From positions 1 to 64,000 of the forward strand of contig JBCCGR010000007.1 of NCBI GenBank assembly GCA_039029195.1: DNA of 64,000 nt, given 5' to 3'. Source of the DNA: JBCCGR01 sp039029195. Its GTDB lineage: Bacteria; Pseudomonadota; Alphaproteobacteria; Rhizobiales; Rhizobiaceae. Positions 62,737 through 64,000 of this stretch are shown piece by piece; positions within the stretch are counted from its first letter, which is position 1; every line of letters begins with the position of its first letter. The notes below the pieces were generated by a model. The model was not told the DNA's origin. It saw only the letters and a program-made list of their open reading frames with translations, and searched no databases. The position numbers were made by a program, and so were the translations under genes.

Positions 62737-63768
62737 TTAGCTTTGCGGCGGGCAAACAGAACTGCGTGACCGGAGTTCGGGCGGAACCACATTGATGGAT
62801 GAAAAAGACGTATCGCCATTGATCTTGGCAATCAATGCCTGGGCCGCCTGTCTGCCAATTTCATTGTGCCCGTCAGAGACAGATGTCAGCGGAGGCGCGG
62901 CAATACGAGCTTCTTCAATGTCGTCATACCCGGTGACGGAAATATCCTTGCCAGCAATCAGACCGGCTTCGCGCAATCCGTTCATGACACCAATGGCGAC
63001 CGTATCACTGCAGCAAGCAACGGCGGTGGGCAGTTTTTCAGCCTTCAGAATGGTCTTCGCGGCTTCATAGCCTGAACTTTTGTCGTAAGGTGTTTCGATG
63101 TCGATCAGCGCTTTTGCCGGAAGCCCCAGCTTTTTGAAGGCCGCCTCAAATCCGGCACGCCGAGCGCGCCCGGTCGAGGTCAGTGTCGTGCCACCGACGA
63201 TGGCGATGTCCCGATGGCCCAGGTCAAGCAAATGGCTTGTGACGAGTTCCATGCCCTTCAGGTCATCACCGATGAAGGAGGGTATATCTGTCCCCTCAAC
63301 GGTGCGGGCAATCATTGTGACGGGAATACCGTTCTTCTCAATCCGCTCAACATCCTGCGGCGTTGTTCCGACAGATGGTGACATGATCACCCCATCCGCG
63401 CCGAACTGCATCAGCGTAGCGATGAAGTTTTCCTGGATTTCCAGATTGTCGTCGTGATTGCACAAAAGGAAGGTCTGACGTTTGTCGCCAAGTTCCTTTT
63501 CGATGGAGCGAAGAATTTCCGCAAAGAACGGATTGACGATGTCGCGGACCAATACACCAACAATATCGGATCGCGATGTCCGCAAAGATGCAGCACGGCG
63601 ATTGTAGATATAGCCGATTTCCCGGGCTTGTTCCTTAATGCGTTCGCGCGTTGCTTCGGCGACCAGCGGGCTGTCCCGCAGTGCGAGCGAAACTGTTGCG
63701 GTGGAAACGCCGAGCTTGTCCGCGATTGTGGAAAGTGTGATGCGTTCTGCCAAAATCGCCCGTCCCAC
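62737..63768 (-). CDS. LacI-family transcriptional regulator
   Basis: This protein of about 343 residues has an N-terminal LacI helix-turn-helix (TLSTIADKLGVSTATVSLAL in part), the hinge LRTSRSDIVGVLVRD and a periplasmic-binding-protein-like sensor domain. No good ATG is present; GTG 63768 or TTG 63753 fit the family start, and the longer frame to 63921 would overlap the divergent promoter. It is divergent from a probable deaminase gene across a palindromic operator. Confidence 0.9.
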   Translation of the reverse strand: MGRAILAERITLSTIADKLGVSTATVSLALRDSPLVAEATRERIKEQAREIGYIYNRRAASLRTSRSDIVGVLVRDIVNPFFAEILRSIEKELGDKRQTFLLCNHDDNLEIQENFIATLMQFGADGVIMSPSVGTTPQDVERIEKNGIPVTMIARTVEGTDIPSFIGDDLKGMELVTSHLLDLGHRDIAIVGGTTLTSTGRARRAGFEAAFKKLGLPAKALIDIETPYDKSSGYEAAKTILKAEKLPTAVACCSDTVAIGVMNGLREAGLIAGKDISVTGYDDIEEARIAAPPLTSVSDGHNEIGRQAAQALIAKINGDTSFSSINVVPPELRSRSSVCPPQS

Positions 63769-63881
63769 GCCCGTTGCACTTTGTGACTTGTTTATGACAT
63801 TGCCTGCGAAAAACGAAAAGCCTGTATTTTTGCACCGCAAATGACTGTCACCTTGAGCAATCGCACGACAAAGACTACCAC

Positions 63882-63899
63882 TTTTAGAACGTTCTGAAA
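63882..63899. promoter_or_regulatory. LacI-type operator
   Basis: TTTTAGAAC|GTTCTGAAA is an 18-bp palindrome with one mismatched pair and a central CG, the usual symmetry of LacI/PurR-family operators. It lies between the regulator gene and the divergent deaminase gene, 28 bp before the latter's ATG. Confidence 0.7.
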
Positions 63900-63926
63900 T
63901 GAATCCAGCGGCAGGAGACACAGCAA

Positions 63927-64000
63927 ATGCGTATCTGGATCAAAAATCCGCTGAGCATTCTGTCTGATGCAGACGCCTCGGGTGGTTTGGTGATCGAAAG
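63927..64000 (+). CDS. Probable 8-oxoguanine deaminase-like amidohydrolase, 3' partial
   Basis: Only 24 complete codons are visible. They begin MRIWIKNPLSIL and continue to GGLVIE at the window end. This opening resembles 8-oxoguanine/guanine deaminase-like amidohydrolases. AGGAG (63913-63917) lies ten bases before the ATG. The call rests on a very short stretch. Confidence 0.4.
   Translation, partial: MRIWIKNPLSILSDADASGGLVIE

Overview
The window reads as an ordinary chromosomal stretch of an alphaproteobacterium, most likely of the order Hyphomicrobiales (Rhizobiales). The main evidence is the divergent chpT/eipA pair, which has the same neighbourhood as in Brucella. The BBP2-type beta-barrel protein, the KdsD-like isomerase and the ybbA/ybbP-tesA block fit this placement. 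Coding density is high. I see no insertion sequence, prophage, integrase, CRISPR array or rRNA gene. The only RNA gene recognised is an initiator tRNA-Met (7898-7974).

Layout. 1-6754 is a complete type I secretion locus: the 3' part of a very repetitive cargo gene, a TolC-like outer-membrane protein on the other strand, an ABC exporter and a membrane-fusion protein. 6871-9457 holds a secreted esterase, tRNA-fMet, a MaoC-type hydratase and a Bax-inhibitor-like membrane protein. 9668-13712 is a YbbA/YbbP ABC system with the divergent arylesterase tesA. 13847-17962 carries thpR, a low-molecular-weight phosphatase, a pterin dehydratase, a TTC38-like TPR protein and a coiled-coil membrane protein. 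18103-20186 is the cell-cycle/envelope block eipA, chpT and a CheY-like protein. 20266-31024 is housekeeping and small catabolic enzymes, including hemH, an SPFH/NfeD pair, NAD(P)HX repair and kdsD. 32892-37476 is a four-gene catabolic operon with a NicX-like dioxygenase. 37615-42280 is gcvTHP behind a tandem glycine riboswitch. 43267-49908 is an aerobic benzoyl-CoA (box) cluster with its regulator BoxR. 50104-56373 includes mmsA, eda and modABC. The rest holds copper-related genes, an aminotransferase, a sugar-acid dehydrogenase group and a LacI regulator divergent from a probable deaminase gene cut by the window end.

How the genes work together. The secretion locus looks self-contained: cargo, exporter, adaptor and outer-membrane channel lie side by side. 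The cargo is unusual. A long (Gly-Ser-Gly-Lys)n segment, strongly cationic and built of 108-120 bp sub-blocks, is followed by four acidic, Trp-rich 99-residue repeats, each starting with three degenerate RTX nonapeptides. This is the best candidate here for an undescribed system. The box cluster activates benzoate (BclA), epoxidises benzoyl-CoA (BoxB) and opens the ring (BoxC), but boxA and boxD are not in the window. The glycine cleavage operon is controlled by the riboswitch just upstream of gcvT.

Limits. Family calls come from reading the translations by eye without database searches. Start codons were chosen from ribosome-binding sites and family alignment, and several are GTG or TTG.
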